This document shows, in pieces, positions 1 to 9,340 of a stretch of 64,000 bases of DNA. Position 1 is the first letter of the stretch. The number at the start of each line of letters is the position of its first letter. The DNA comes from CAIVVT01 sp963838205 (GTDB lineage Bacteria; Acidobacteriota; Terriglobia; Bryobacterales; Bryobacteraceae): positions 62,001 through 126,000 of the forward strand of contig CAWIQF010000003.1 of assembly GCA_963838205.1 (NCBI GenBank), in the 5' to 3' direction. The position numbers and the translations under genes are program-made. The notes under the pieces were generated by a model, which saw only the letters and a program-made list of their open reading frames with translations, made no database searches and had not been told where the DNA came from.

Positions 1-137
1 GCCGACTTGCTCAGCTTGGCCTGGACGTCGTGACACTCGGCGCACTTGGAGTTGGGGGCCGTCGGCGCGGCGACGGCGGCGGCGCCGAACAGGGGCGCCG
101 CGAGGAGTACGAGCGAGAATAGCGTCCCTTTTGACAA
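1..137 (-). CDS. c-type cytochrome, N-terminal part (runs off window)
   Basis: The reading frame opens with TTG at 137 and leaves the window at base 1, so about 45 residues are visible. A GGGAGGGG ribosome-binding site lies 7 bases upstream (145-152) and decides the start. Residues 5-24 are a hydrophobic, Ala-rich signal peptide. They are followed by CAECH (Cys32, Cys35, His36), the CxxCH motif that binds haem c covalently. This points to an exported cytochrome c or a haem-containing domain of a larger enzyme; the rest lies outside the window, so its partner cannot be named. It is transcribed in the same direction as the two small genes at 345-644 and 703-1065. Confidence 0.7.
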   Translation of the reverse strand, partial: MSKGTLFSLVLLAAPLFGAAAVAAPTAPNSKCAECHDVQAKLSKS

Positions 138-344
138 AGAATTACCCCTCCCGGCGGAAGCCCGCCGCGCCCGCCGTGAGATTAACGCGCGAAGTCCGTG
201 GCCGCTGCATGCGCCAGTGCCTGAGGCGGAGACAACGGGAGCGAAGCGCCGATACCGGCCGCGGCGAAGTAGCCAGACCAGAGCGCGCCTCAGCCGGCGG
301 TCCGGCGCAGGTCACAACGACAGGCCACGAGCAGTCAACGATGG

Positions 345-644
345 TTAGTGCAGACCGGCGGTGGAACTGGCCTGCCACATCTGCCAACCATACAGCAGTC
401 CCAGAGCCACGCCGGTGACGATCAGCACGATGGTCGCCGATTTGCCCCACAGCTCGATTTTTGCCAACTTCTTGGCGAGTTGCTCCTGCTTGGCGAGGTG
501 AGCGGTCTCGCCCTCGCTGAGCTTGAGCGAGTCATCTTCTCTGTCCGCGACCTTCCGGCGCAGCAGCGCGAGCAGCAGCACAATCAAGCCTAGAACGCCC
601 CAGGCGATGGCATAAGGTAAGAAATCGATTTTCATCAGATCCAT
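345..644 (-). CDS. small two-helix membrane protein, unknown function
   Basis: The 99-residue protein has a hydrophobic segment at about 8-28, a charged Lys/Glu-rich middle (29-66) that could form a short helix or coiled coil, and a second hydrophobic segment at 70-90. The start at 644 is supported by GAGGAG 8 bases upstream. I do not recognise the family. It lies between a cytochrome fragment and a receiver-like protein on the same strand, so a role in the respiratory membrane is possible, but that is inference from position only. Confidence 0.6.
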   Translation of the reverse strand: MDLMKIDFLPYAIAWGVLGLIVLLLALLRRKVADREDDSLKLSEGETAHLAKQEQLAKKLAKIELWGKSATIVLIVTGVALGLLYGWQMWQASSTAGLH

Positions 645-702
645 ATTCGTAACTCCTCAACTCGGTCGAAACCCTGGCGCATGACAGCGTAGCATTGCAT
701 GA

Positions 703-1065
703 TCAATCAAACTTCCATCCCAGCACCTGTTTGGTGTCCGCGGTTCCGTTGCGCAGGCAGGCCGAGAGAATGGCCAGCACCACGGTATTGGGCGGATCCT
801 GATCGGTCACCACCGAGCTCACGCCGGCCTCCCAGGCGTCCCGCAAGTGGCTGGGATCGTTGGGGGTCAACAAGACGACGCGGTCGGGAAACGAGAGCGG
901 ACGGGGGAGCATACGCAAATGGGACGGATCCACAACAACCACGCAGGCTTCCTCCAGACACGGTTGCGCCACACAGTGGACCGGCAATTGAGTGCTGCGA
1001 GCCAATAGAGCGCGCAAAACGTCCGCCTTAGCCGCGTCACTCAATGCCAACTGAATGCAACTCAT
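703..1065 (-). CDS. receiver-like alpha/beta protein, unknown function
   Basis: The 120-residue protein starts at 1065, where GAAGGA sits 8 bases upstream. The frame stays open to 1251, but that extension has no ribosome-binding site and a different composition. Alternating hydrophobic strands and helices (ACVVVVDPSH, RVVLLTPNDP, GVSSVVTDQD) resemble the second half of a response-regulator receiver fold, including the loop where receivers carry the conserved Thr. No phosphoacceptor Asp in a DxxLxD context is seen, so it may be a pseudo-receiver. The function is unknown. Confidence 0.5.
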   Translation of the reverse strand: MSCIQLALSDAAKADVLRALLARSTQLPVHCVAQPCLEEACVVVVDPSHLRMLPRPLSFPDRVVLLTPNDPSHLRDAWEAGVSSVVTDQDPPNTVVLAILSACLRNGTADTKQVLGWKFD

Positions 1066-1400
1066 ACGGCGGTCCTTCTGCCGTCTGCCTGGGGCAACGA
1101 GGCCTGTGACCGACAGTGCATCTGCTCCTTCTGATCGCGAAATCAGCACGCCCGCAGTACTCCAGCCGGGGAACACGCGCGCCCGGGGGTCCTGCGCCGG
1201 ATACGACGCTCTCCCGCCGGAGAAATAGCAATCCAAGGGCCAGAAGGTCAACTGTTGGGATCATAGAGAAATCTGGGGAATTCCACGCCTGATTCCGGTT
1301 GTCCGGTGACTTTTTGCCCATTTGCAGGGCGCGGCATAGCGTGAATTGACCCATTTTGAGTATCTTCGGCTGCTTCCGAGCAGTTACAATCAGACATACA
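1066..1400. other. divergent intergenic region
   Basis: These 335 bases separate the minus-strand receiver-like gene from the plus-strand sigma54 activator, so they should hold both promoters. I see no convincing -35/-10 pair at 16-18 spacing and no clear -24/-12 element. TTGACC (1346-1351) and TACAAT (1385-1390) are present but 33 bases apart. No gene is visible. Confidence 0.4.
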
Positions 1401-2786
<1,386 letters not shown>

Positions 2787-3072
2787 ACGCGGCGGCGTTG
2801 TCCGGATAGCCGCCGGTGCGCAGCGAAAATGAAGTCAGCGGTCGCCAAGCTGGGAGTGCAAGCCAGTGGCCGCAGCGGAAGAGACGGGATTCTCACGCCG
2901 CGCAGCAACAGTGCCGGCCGCGGCATCGGCGTTGGGCGTGTTCCACAACTGGCAGCTTAGATTACGATTTGGTACGGCTAAACGTAAGTCCTAGGCCTGG
3001 CAGGGCCAATTTACGCCTCCGCGGTCTGAATCTCTTTTCCAACTCGGGCGCTAAGCGTGGCATGCTGTAGAG

Positions 3073-4236
3073 GTGGAGTTTGCCAGTCTCTTCCCGTCGC
3101 ACCGCGATCTCCAAAAGAGGACCGAGGAACTCGAGCGCGAAGTATCCGAGATGCGTCTCCAGACGCGCGCCATTGAGAACGAGCGCAATGGGCTGGCGGT
3201 GCAGTTACGGCGTCTCACCAAAGAACTCGACGAGCTGCGGGGGCAGGAGACCAAGGGCAGCGAGGATGTAAAGCAACTGACGGCCACGAAGTTCGAGCGC
3301 GACGAACTGCGTACGCTCTACGACAAGGTGGAAGCCCAGCGCGTGGCCCTGGATAAGGAACTGCACGAGCTGCGGGGCGAGGCCGAATTGAACCGCGAGC
3401 GGCTGTGGGCGCCGCCGGGCCATTATTATTCGCCCATCACCGACCCCAACGATCCGCTGGTGCGGCAGTCCGGGAATCTGAACCTGGATGCGTTGTCGGA
3501 GCAGGGGGACCTGGCCATCGACGAGAAAACGATGGTGCGGCTGCTGGGCTGGCTGGGCGAGAATGGACAGCGGTTTCCTTTCACCACCGGCGCCACGCCG
3601 GAGTGGCGCTACTACACCGGCAACGGCCACTTCGGGCACGCCGATGGCGCAGTCCTATTCTCGATGTTGATGGAGTACAAGCCGGCGCGCTGCATCGAAT
3701 TCGGATGCGGATTCTCCTCGTTGCTGATCATGGACGTAAACGATCATTTCCTGGAACATTCGATGGAGATGACGATGTACGATCCGCGGCCCGACATAGT
3801 ACTGTCGCTGCTCGCACCGCACGATCCGTATCGCGAGCGCGTGCAGGCGCGGCGTTCGCGCGAGATCCCGGATGAGGTATTCACGGCGCTGGGGCGCGGC
3901 GATCTGCTGAGCCTGGAGACCTCCCACGTCGCCAAGACCGGCAGCGACGTGACCGATCTGCTGTTCCGCGTACTGCCGCTGCTGGCGCCCGGCGTGCTGA
4001 TCCACATCCACGACGTTTTCTACCCATTCGAGTATCCCGAAGCGTGGGTGGTGCAGGACAATCGTTCCTGGAACGAAGTCTACCTGCTGCGCGCGTTCCT
4101 GCAGTTCAACCCGCAATTCCGCGTGCTGTTTTTCAACAATTTGATCTTCCGCAAATACTTCGACGAAGCCACCGCCGCGTTCCCCGGCCTCGAGGACGCG
4201 CACGCCAGCAGCATCTGGATCGAGAAGCTGGGTTAG
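3073..4236 (+). CDS. class I SAM-dependent methyltransferase with N-terminal coiled coil
   Basis: The 387-residue protein begins with a long heptad-like Glu/Lys/Arg/Leu stretch (about 10-108) predicted to be a coiled coil. The rest is a methyltransferase fold of the Methyltransf_24 type. The SAM-binding glycine loop is EFGCGFSS (about 209-216), a later acidic strand is MYDPRP, and the C-terminal strand LIHIHDVFYPFEYP is typical of polysaccharide- or small-molecule-modifying members. The start is GTG at 3073, the only start after the in-frame stop at 3052; AGAGG lies almost against it. The substrate is unknown. The coiled coil suggests an oligomer or a partner protein. Confidence 0.75.
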   Translation: MEFASLFPSHRDLQKRTEELEREVSEMRLQTRAIENERNGLAVQLRRLTKELDELRGQETKGSEDVKQLTATKFERDELRTLYDKVEAQRVALDKELHELRGEAELNRERLWAPPGHYYSPITDPNDPLVRQSGNLNLDALSEQGDLAIDEKTMVRLLGWLGENGQRFPFTTGATPEWRYYTGNGHFGHADGAVLFSMLMEYKPARCIEFGCGFSSLLIMDVNDHFLEHSMEMTMYDPRPDIVLSLLAPHDPYRERVQARRSREIPDEVFTALGRGDLLSLETSHVAKTGSDVTDLLFRVLPLLAPGVLIHIHDVFYPFEYPEAWVVQDNRSWNEVYLLRAFLQFNPQFRVLFFNNLIFRKYFDEATAAFPGLEDAHASSIWIEKLG

Positions 4237-4293
4237 CTTCCCAGCCGCTGGCGGTGGTTGCCCATTCGCCCTGCGCACCGCGAGACTGTGTAT

Positions 4294-5085
4294 ATGGAGA
4301 TCCCGATCTACCAGGTGGATGCCTTCGCCCGCGGCGTTTTCAGCGGCAACCCAGCGGCGGTGTGTCCGCTGAAATCGTGGCTGCCGGACGCAACCCTGCA
4401 GGCAATTGCGATGGAGAACAACCTCAGCGAAACGGCGTTCTTCGTGAAGGCCGGCGCGGACTACGATCTGCGCTGGTTCACGCCCGCCGTGGAGGTCGAT
4501 CTGTGCGGCCACGCCACGCTCGCCGCAGCCTGGGTGATTCTCGAAAAACTGGAGCCGGGCCGCCCCGCGGTCACCTTCCACACGCTCAGCGGCAAGTTGC
4601 AAGTGACCCGCAAACTCGATCTGCTGGCGCTCGACTTCCCTGCCCGCGCGGCGGAACCGGTCCGCGCCACGCCGCCGCTGCTGGCCGCGCTCGGCGGCAA
4701 CCCGCGCGAAGTCTGGGCCGCGCGCGATTACATGGTGGTCTACGACAGCGAGGAGGAGATCCGCGCGCTGGCGCCGGACATGAACCTGTTGTCGCAGATC
4801 GACCGTTTCGCCGTCATCGTCACCGCGCCCGGACAGGCGGGCGAGCATCCGTGCGACTTCGTCAGCCGCTTCTTCGCGCCGGCCCAAGGCGTGGCCGAGG
4901 ATCCGGTCACCGGCTCGGCCCACTGCACCCTGATCCCCTACTGGGCCGGTCGCCTCGACAAGCACCGCCTGCTCGCGCGCCAGGTTTCGCGCCGCGGCGG
5001 AGAGCTGTTCTGCGAACTGCTGGGCGACCGCGTCTCCATCGCCGGCCGCGCCGCGCTGTTTCTCGAAGGCGTGATCAAACTCTGA
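4294..5085 (+). CDS. PhzF-family isomerase/epimerase
   Basis: The 263-residue protein has the usual length of the PhzF family (phenazine-biosynthesis-like, diaminopimelate-epimerase fold). The opening DAFARGVFSGNPAAV and the segment NNLSETAFF, with the expected catalytic Glu, are diagnostic. VDLCGHATLAA and EDPVTGSAHCTL supply the conserved His and Asp of the two half-domains. There are no phenazine genes nearby, so the substrate is unknown; most genomic PhzF homologues are uncharacterised. ATG 4294 fits the family N-terminus. After the TGA, the same frame stays open with coding-like codons for about 45 more residues to 5223. Confidence 0.88.
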   Translation: MEIPIYQVDAFARGVFSGNPAAVCPLKSWLPDATLQAIAMENNLSETAFFVKAGADYDLRWFTPAVEVDLCGHATLAAAWVILEKLEPGRPAVTFHTLSGKLQVTRKLDLLALDFPARAAEPVRATPPLLAALGGNPREVWAARDYMVVYDSEEEIRALAPDMNLLSQIDRFAVIVTAPGQAGEHPCDFVSRFFAPAQGVAEDPVTGSAHCTLIPYWAGRLDKHRLLARQVSRRGGELFCELLGDRVSIAGRAALFLEGVIKL

Positions 5086-5223
5086 TCCGCCTGCAACCAC
5101 CCACGCGGCGTTGGCTACGTCAATCTGAAGGTCGGCTGGCGATTCGAGATGGTTCTCGCGGAGCCGCTCGCGTTGGATGCGGCCCGAGTGGCCGATGCCA
5201 TGGCCAACCCCAGCCCGCGCTGA
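5086..5223 (+). pseudogene. possible in-frame coding remnant after the phzF stop
   Basis: Downstream of the phzF TGA the same frame runs 45 codons to TGA 5221-5223 with G/C-ending codons and a protein-like sequence containing GYVNLKVGWRFEM and ending in ANPSPR. It has no start codon or ribosome-binding site of its own. It could be the tail of a decayed downstream gene or a lost C-terminal extension. I do not recognise a family. Confidence 0.25.
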
Positions 5224-5268
5224 GGGCTCAGGCTTGTTCACTTGCAACGAGCACGCACCGCCGGCGTC

Positions 5269-6300
5269 TTACGGTTCGACATCGGCGATGGTTTCGAGAC
5301 TGTGCGTGGCCCGGTTCCACAGCCACAACTCGGTGGCGCTCCAGCCCGCCAGCAGCGAGCCACGCGCGAAGCGGCGGCCGGGCACGAGGCGCCGCCAGGC
5401 GTTGCGCTGGGCGTTGAGTTCGACCAGCGCATAGGGCGTGGTGAGCATCTCCACGCCATTCTCGCGCAGCGGGGCAAGGGCCTGGATCCGGCCGCCCGGC
5501 GAGACCGCGAAACTGGTCAGCGCGCGCGACGACGCGTCCGCCGGAATCGTCGCCTGTGTTCGCACGCCTGCGTCCGGATAAGCCTCCAAAAAGGCGCGCA
5601 TTGACGGCAGCCACGTCTCCGCCACGTCGTCGCTCGCCACTACTACTCGCGGCGGACCCAGTGAGATACCCGGCTCGCGCAGCACACTGTAGCGCCGCAC
5701 CGTGCCCAAAAAAGCGATCCAGGTGAGCGTTGGCGGCTCGGCGTACATCTCTCGCGGCTCCGGATCCAGGCACCACACGCCGTGCACGCCCGCGCCCAGA
5801 AAACGGCAGCGCACGTCCGGCAGGTGGCGCACTTGGGGTTCGGCGCCTGATTCCAGAAATGCATAACGCAGTAGCGCGTAGCGGCTGTCGCCCAGGCCGA
5901 AGTTCACATACGCGGCGACGTACAGCACCCCATCCGGCGAGATCGAAAAATCCTCCACCGAAAAGGAGAACACGCCCAATTGCTTCGGATCGAACGCGAT
6001 GGTCCGTTCTTCCGGCGGCTGCTTAGCCAGCGCATACAGCCGGAAGCTGCGCGCGCCGTCCTGGGCCACGGCGAAACCATTCTCCACCTTCACCGCCAGC
6101 GTGCCGCTCGGCAAAGCGATGCTCCGCGCCGCCCAGCTTGGCGTTGCCTGCGCGCACGCTTCCAGCGGATGGAGAAAACAGACAATGGCGCAGAGGCAGG
6201 CTAGTGCGGCGGGGAAGCCGCGGAGGAGTTTTTCAGGTGCGCCGGCGGGATGGACGGCTCGCCTGCCGCCGCCTGGTTGAGCCGTCCATCCCGCATCCAT
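5269..6300 (-). CDS. exported protein of unknown function
   Basis: The 343-residue protein has a hydrophobic segment at about 29-50 that ends in ACAQA, a plausible signal-peptidase I site, although the charged lead of 28 residues is long. The mature part is rich in beta-strand-like segments (FSISPDGVLYVAAY, SFAVSPGGRIQALAP, ELWLWNRATHSLETI), which suggests beta-propeller-like repeats. I do not recognise a family. ATG 6300 has GGAGAG directly upstream, a short spacing, and the first codons overlap a perfect 14-base inverted repeat (6247-6292). The true start could therefore lie further in. It converges on phzF. Confidence 0.6.
   Translation of the reverse strand: MDAGWTAQPGGGRRAVHPAGAPEKLLRGFPAALACLCAIVCFLHPLEACAQATPSWAARSIALPSGTLAVKVENGFAVAQDGARSFRLYALAKQPPEERTIAFDPKQLGVFSFSVEDFSISPDGVLYVAAYVNFGLGDSRYALLRYAFLESGAEPQVRHLPDVRCRFLGAGVHGVWCLDPEPREMYAEPPTLTWIAFLGTVRRYSVLREPGISLGPPRVVVASDDVAETWLPSMRAFLEAYPDAGVRTQATIPADASSRALTSFAVSPGGRIQALAPLRENGVEMLTTPYALVELNAQRNAWRRLVPGRRFARGSLLAGWSATELWLWNRATHSLETIADVEP
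6247..6292. repeat. perfect 14-bp inverted repeat (hairpin)
   Basis: GGGATGGACGGCTC (6247-6260) and GAGCCGTCCATCCC (6279-6292) are exact inverse complements separated by 18 bases. The hairpin lies over the first codons of the minus-strand exported protein gene. It could fold in that mRNA and hide the start region, or it could be a trace of a mobile element. Confidence 0.6.
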
Positions 6301-6839
6301 CTCTCCAGAGTACTCGTCGACTTGAAGAACTTGAAGAGATGACCAAATCGCTCCACAATGAACCGCAGCGGCCGGCAGTCGTGGATTTCAAAGGAGCCGC
6401 GGATCATCCAATCCAGGCGCACGGGGCGCCCTTGCTCCAATCCGCCGCCGGCTCGGCAGACCTCCGCTGGTTACATCGACCACCCTATCAGCGGCCTATT
6501 TGTACCACCACGATACTGTGGTGTCAATGCTCATCGGGTCGGATCGAGCAGCAAGTCGTCCGTTCAAGAGTTCAAATCGAGTCCGCCGGCTGCCGCGAAT
6601 ACGATCGCCAGCACTCACAAAGCGTCGCGAAACCAACGCGATCCGCGGCTGTTTGAATAAGATGAGGATGCGGCGAACTCCACGCAGGTCAAATCTGCAA
6701 TCTGGTTCCGGACAATAGAGAGACACTCCGGACGGTGCGTACTGATTACATTCGAGATGGAAGCTCCCGGCCGCGGCGAGGGACAATTGGACAAATCGCA
6801 GTCTGCGGAGCCAGTCAATATGGGAGCCTGGGGAACAGT
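6301..6839. other. intergenic region without a clear gene
   Basis: These 539 bases separate the divergent exported-protein gene and scpB. All frames carry only short open stretches without good ribosome-binding sites. A short hairpin CACCAC/GTGGTG lies at 6506-6523. The G+C content is lower than in the neighbouring genes, which fits a promoter region, but I cannot place a promoter. Confidence 0.4.
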
Positions 6840-7631
6840 ATGAGCGAGCCCGACAGTCTGGTTTCCATCGCGCACGATGAGGGCATCGGCACGATTACGA
6901 TGAACGACACGCGCCGGCGCAACGCGCTCAGCGGAGAACTCATCGAAGGCGTGGTGAACGCCATCGGCGAATTGGAACAGGCCCGGGCGCGTGCCATCGT
7001 GCTGCGTGCGCCTCCGGGATCAAAAACGTGGTCGTCCGGTCACAATGTGCGCGAACTGCCCACGAACGGGCGCGATCCGCTGGCCTATAGCGACCCGTTG
7101 CGGTTGCTGGTGCGGCGCATTCAGGTGTGCCAGTTGCCGGTGATCGCGATGGTCGAGGGCGGAGTTTGGGGCGGCGCCTGCGAGGTGGTCATCTCCTGCG
7201 ACTTTATCGTGGCAGCCGAGGACGCGACCTTCGCTCTCACGCCGGCGCGGATGGGGGTGCCCTACAACATCGCCGGGACGCTGAACCTGATGCACTCCGC
7301 CAACATCACGCTGGTGAAGGAAATGCTGTTCTGCGGCAAGCCGGTCGGCGCGGTGCGCGCGCACCTGGTGGGACTCGTGAACTACGTCGTCCCGCCAGCC
7401 GAGTTGGAAGAGCAAACCTACCTCCTGGCGCGCGAAATTGCACAAAACTCGCCGATGGTGATTGCTCTGCTCAAGGAGGAGCTGCGCGTTCTCTCCGCCG
7501 CCTCGCCGCTCACGCCTGACACTTTCGAACGAATCCAAGGCCTGCGCCGCGCGGTCTACGACAGCGAGGATTATCAGGAAGGCATTCGGGCGTTTTTCGA
7601 AAAACGCAAACCCAGCTTCCAGGGCAAGTGA
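6840..7631 (+). CDS. scpB: methylmalonyl-CoA decarboxylase (enoyl-CoA hydratase family)
   Basis: The 263-residue protein matches E. coli ScpB (YgfG) from memory along its length, including GGRDPLxYxDPLR-like, MVEGxVWGGA, GVPYN and the C-terminal stretch from FERIQG through RRAVYDSEDYQEG. This crotonase-fold enzyme decarboxylates (R)-methylmalonyl-CoA to propionyl-CoA. The catalytic positions are kept: His68 in SSGHN, Gly111 in VWGG and Tyr142 in PYN correspond to His66, Gly110 and Tyr140 of the E. coli enzyme. ATG 6840 gives the family N-terminus; GGGGA lies 6-7 bases upstream. The partner genes of the E. coli sleeping-beauty-mutase operon are not adjacent. Confidence 0.85.
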   Translation: MSEPDSLVSIAHDEGIGTITMNDTRRRNALSGELIEGVVNAIGELEQARARAIVLRAPPGSKTWSSGHNVRELPTNGRDPLAYSDPLRLLVRRIQVCQLPVIAMVEGGVWGGACEVVISCDFIVAAEDATFALTPARMGVPYNIAGTLNLMHSANITLVKEMLFCGKPVGAVRAHLVGLVNYVVPPAELEEQTYLLAREIAQNSPMVIALLKEELRVLSAASPLTPDTFERIQGLRRAVYDSEDYQEGIRAFFEKRKPSFQGK

Positions 7632-7658
7632 GGGCGGCGAAAGTGGGCGGCGAAGCCT

Positions 7659-7683
7659 GAGGCCGCTACTGAGTAGCGGCCTC
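7659..7683. repeat. hairpin, 11-bp stem, first of a related pair
   Basis: GAGGCCGCTAC (7659-7669) and GTAGCGGCCTC (7673-7683) pair perfectly around a 3-base loop, 28 bases after the scpB stop. It may end scpB transcription, but no T-run follows, so it is not a classical intrinsic terminator. The core AGGCCGCTA recurs in the hairpin at 7724-7747. Confidence 0.6.
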
Positions 7684-7723
7684 TTGTCCGCAAGTAATTG
7701 ATTCTATGGCACTTTTAGAAAGG

Positions 7724-7747
7724 CAGGCCGCTACTAATAGCGGCCTG
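7724..7747. repeat. hairpin, 10-bp stem, second of a related pair
   Basis: CAGGCCGCTA (7724-7733) and TAGCGGCCTG (7738-7747) pair perfectly around CTAA. It shares the AGGCCGCTA core with the hairpin 41 bases upstream, so the two form a tandem pair of related palindromes, as in REP/BIME-type repeats. Confidence 0.6.
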
Positions 7748-7839
7748 GGCGGCGGGCCAGGCCAGAGGGGCCGAGCGGTTTTCGGAATTTTACCTGGTCG
7801 CGTCGCTGGTTAGCAGCCCGTCGTAATAATCGGCGTGGA

Positions 7840-7935
7840 CCAAAAAGCCGGGACAGTCACCATTTTTCGCGGCGGTTCGTTTTCAATCCAAAGCAGATCC
7901 TTCGAGCGAAAAGTGGTGACTGTCCCGCTTTTTGG
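7840..7935. mobile_element. MITE- or REP-like element with 30-bp inverted repeats
   Basis: Bases 7840-7870 and 7906-7935 are inverted copies of about 30 bases with one mismatch and one single-base gap, around a 35-base centre. The arms contain GGGACAGTCACC and its complement. There is no coding capacity. The structure fits a non-autonomous transposable element or a REP-type palindrome; I infer this from structure and cannot name a family. It lies between the convergent ends of scpB and trpD. Confidence 0.6.
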
Positions 7936-8037
7936 GCGCGGAGCACCTCTACCACGGGCTGTTAGTCATGGAAGTGATCGTCTGCCCGGACCCAGCGGCC
8001 CACCACATGAGTTCCTGGTTCCGCTGTGGTGACGGGA

Positions 8038-9147
8038 TCAGCGGTTGGTGAATTCGATGAAGCGATTGAGTTTGTCGAGGGCGGCGCCGGAGTCGATGGC
8101 AATGGCTGCGAGGCGCGCAGCTTCGCTCAACGCGGACGGGTTCAACGCGGAGTCAGGCCCGATAGCGGTAGACGCGGATTGGGCGGGAGAGGACGCGGAG
8201 GGCGGAAAAGCGGCGGAGAGGTGCGCGGCGCGGCGGGCGGCGTAAATGGCGAGAGCGGCGTTGGCCAGGACAAAGTCGCGCTGCGGCCCGGATTCGCCGC
8301 CGAAGATGGCGCGCAGGCGGGCGGCGTTGTGGGCCGCATCGCCGCCGCGAAGGGCCTCCAGGGGCGCGCGGGCGAAGCCGAATTCCTCAGGCAGGAGGAC
8401 CTGGCGGGTGACCACACCGGCGCGGATTTCGTAGGCCACGGTGGTAGTGGTGATCGAGACTTCGTCGAGGCCATCCTCGCCGTGGACCACGAATCCATAG
8501 GGCAGGCCGAGGGCGGCGAGCGCCTCAGCCATGAGCCGGGCCATGTCGGCCGAGGGCGCACCCACGACCTGGACGGTGGCGCCGGCGGGATTGCACAGCG
8601 GCCCCAGGAGGTTGAAGACCGTGCGCGCCTTCAGTTCCTGGCGCGCGGGCATAGCGTGCTTCATGGCGGGGTGCAGCAGGGGCGCGAAGAGGAAGCCGAT
8701 GCCCAATTCGCGGATGCAAGCAGCCACGCGTTCCGGAGCGAGATCGACGCGCGCACCCAGAGCTTCGAGGACGTCGGCCGAACCGCAGCGCGAGGAGATG
8801 GAGCGGTTGCCATGCTTGGCCACGCGCACGCCGGCGGCGGCGGCAACGAAGGAAGCGAAGGTGGAAACGTTGATCGTGTTGTGGAGGTCGCCGCCGGTGC
8901 CGACGACGTCGAGCACGGGCTCGGCGGTGATGCCGTGATCGATGCGCACGCAGCCGGCGCGCATGGCGCGGGCGAAGCCTTCGAGCTCGGCGGCGGTTTC
9001 GCCTTTGACGCGGAGCGCGGCGAGGAACGCGGCCAGGCGCGGCGTGGTGACCTCGCCGCGCAGGATGAGCTGCATGGCGGAGTGCGCCTCCGCGGCCGAC
9101 AAGTCGCCGCGATTCATCACCTTGTGGAGGGGCTCGAGAAAGGGCAT
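8038..9147 (-). CDS. trpD: anthranilate phosphoribosyltransferase
   Basis: The 369-residue enzyme transfers the phosphoribosyl group of PRPP to anthranilate in tryptophan synthesis. Family signatures are present: GTGGD for PRPP binding (about 88-92), NVSTFASFVAAAAG, KHGNRSISS (about 111-119) and NLLGPLCNPAG. It is about 30 residues longer than usual because of an Ala/Ser/Pro-rich insert near residues 315-345. The start at 9147 has AGGA 5 bases upstream. No other trp gene is in the window, so it sits outside a trp operon. It is divergent from sucC across 193 bases. Confidence 0.93.
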   Translation of the reverse strand: MPFLEPLHKVMNRGDLSAAEAHSAMQLILRGEVTTPRLAAFLAALRVKGETAAELEGFARAMRAGCVRIDHGITAEPVLDVVGTGGDLHNTINVSTFASFVAAAAGVRVAKHGNRSISSRCGSADVLEALGARVDLAPERVAACIRELGIGFLFAPLLHPAMKHAMPARQELKARTVFNLLGPLCNPAGATVQVVGAPSADMARLMAEALAALGLPYGFVVHGEDGLDEVSITTTTVAYEIRAGVVTRQVLLPEEFGFARAPLEALRGGDAAHNAARLRAIFGGESGPQRDFVLANAALAIYAARRAAHLSAAFPPSASSPAQSASTAIGPDSALNPSALSEAARLAAIAIDSGAALDKLNRFIEFTNR

Positions 9148-9340
9148 GGTATCCTGAATCTGGTTTCCCGCGAAACCCGGCAGCGTAGGTGTTGAACGAG
9201 CGAAGGCTGCAACCGGCGTCGAGTGCGGTGAGGCAGAGCTTGCCCCTACAACAATTTACGCACACTTGGAACGAAACCAGGCAGGTGCGGCCGGCGAGGC
9301 GGCGCGGGCGGCCGGAGACATTGAAACCAATCGAACTCCC

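Noticed and set aside
1346..1390. TTGACC and TACAAT as a promoter of the sigma54 activator
   Set aside because: The spacing is 33 bases, far from the 16-18 needed.
3655..5247. 530-codon minus-strand frame
   Set aside because: It is antisense to the methyltransferase and phzF and has no family features; this is an effect of high G+C.
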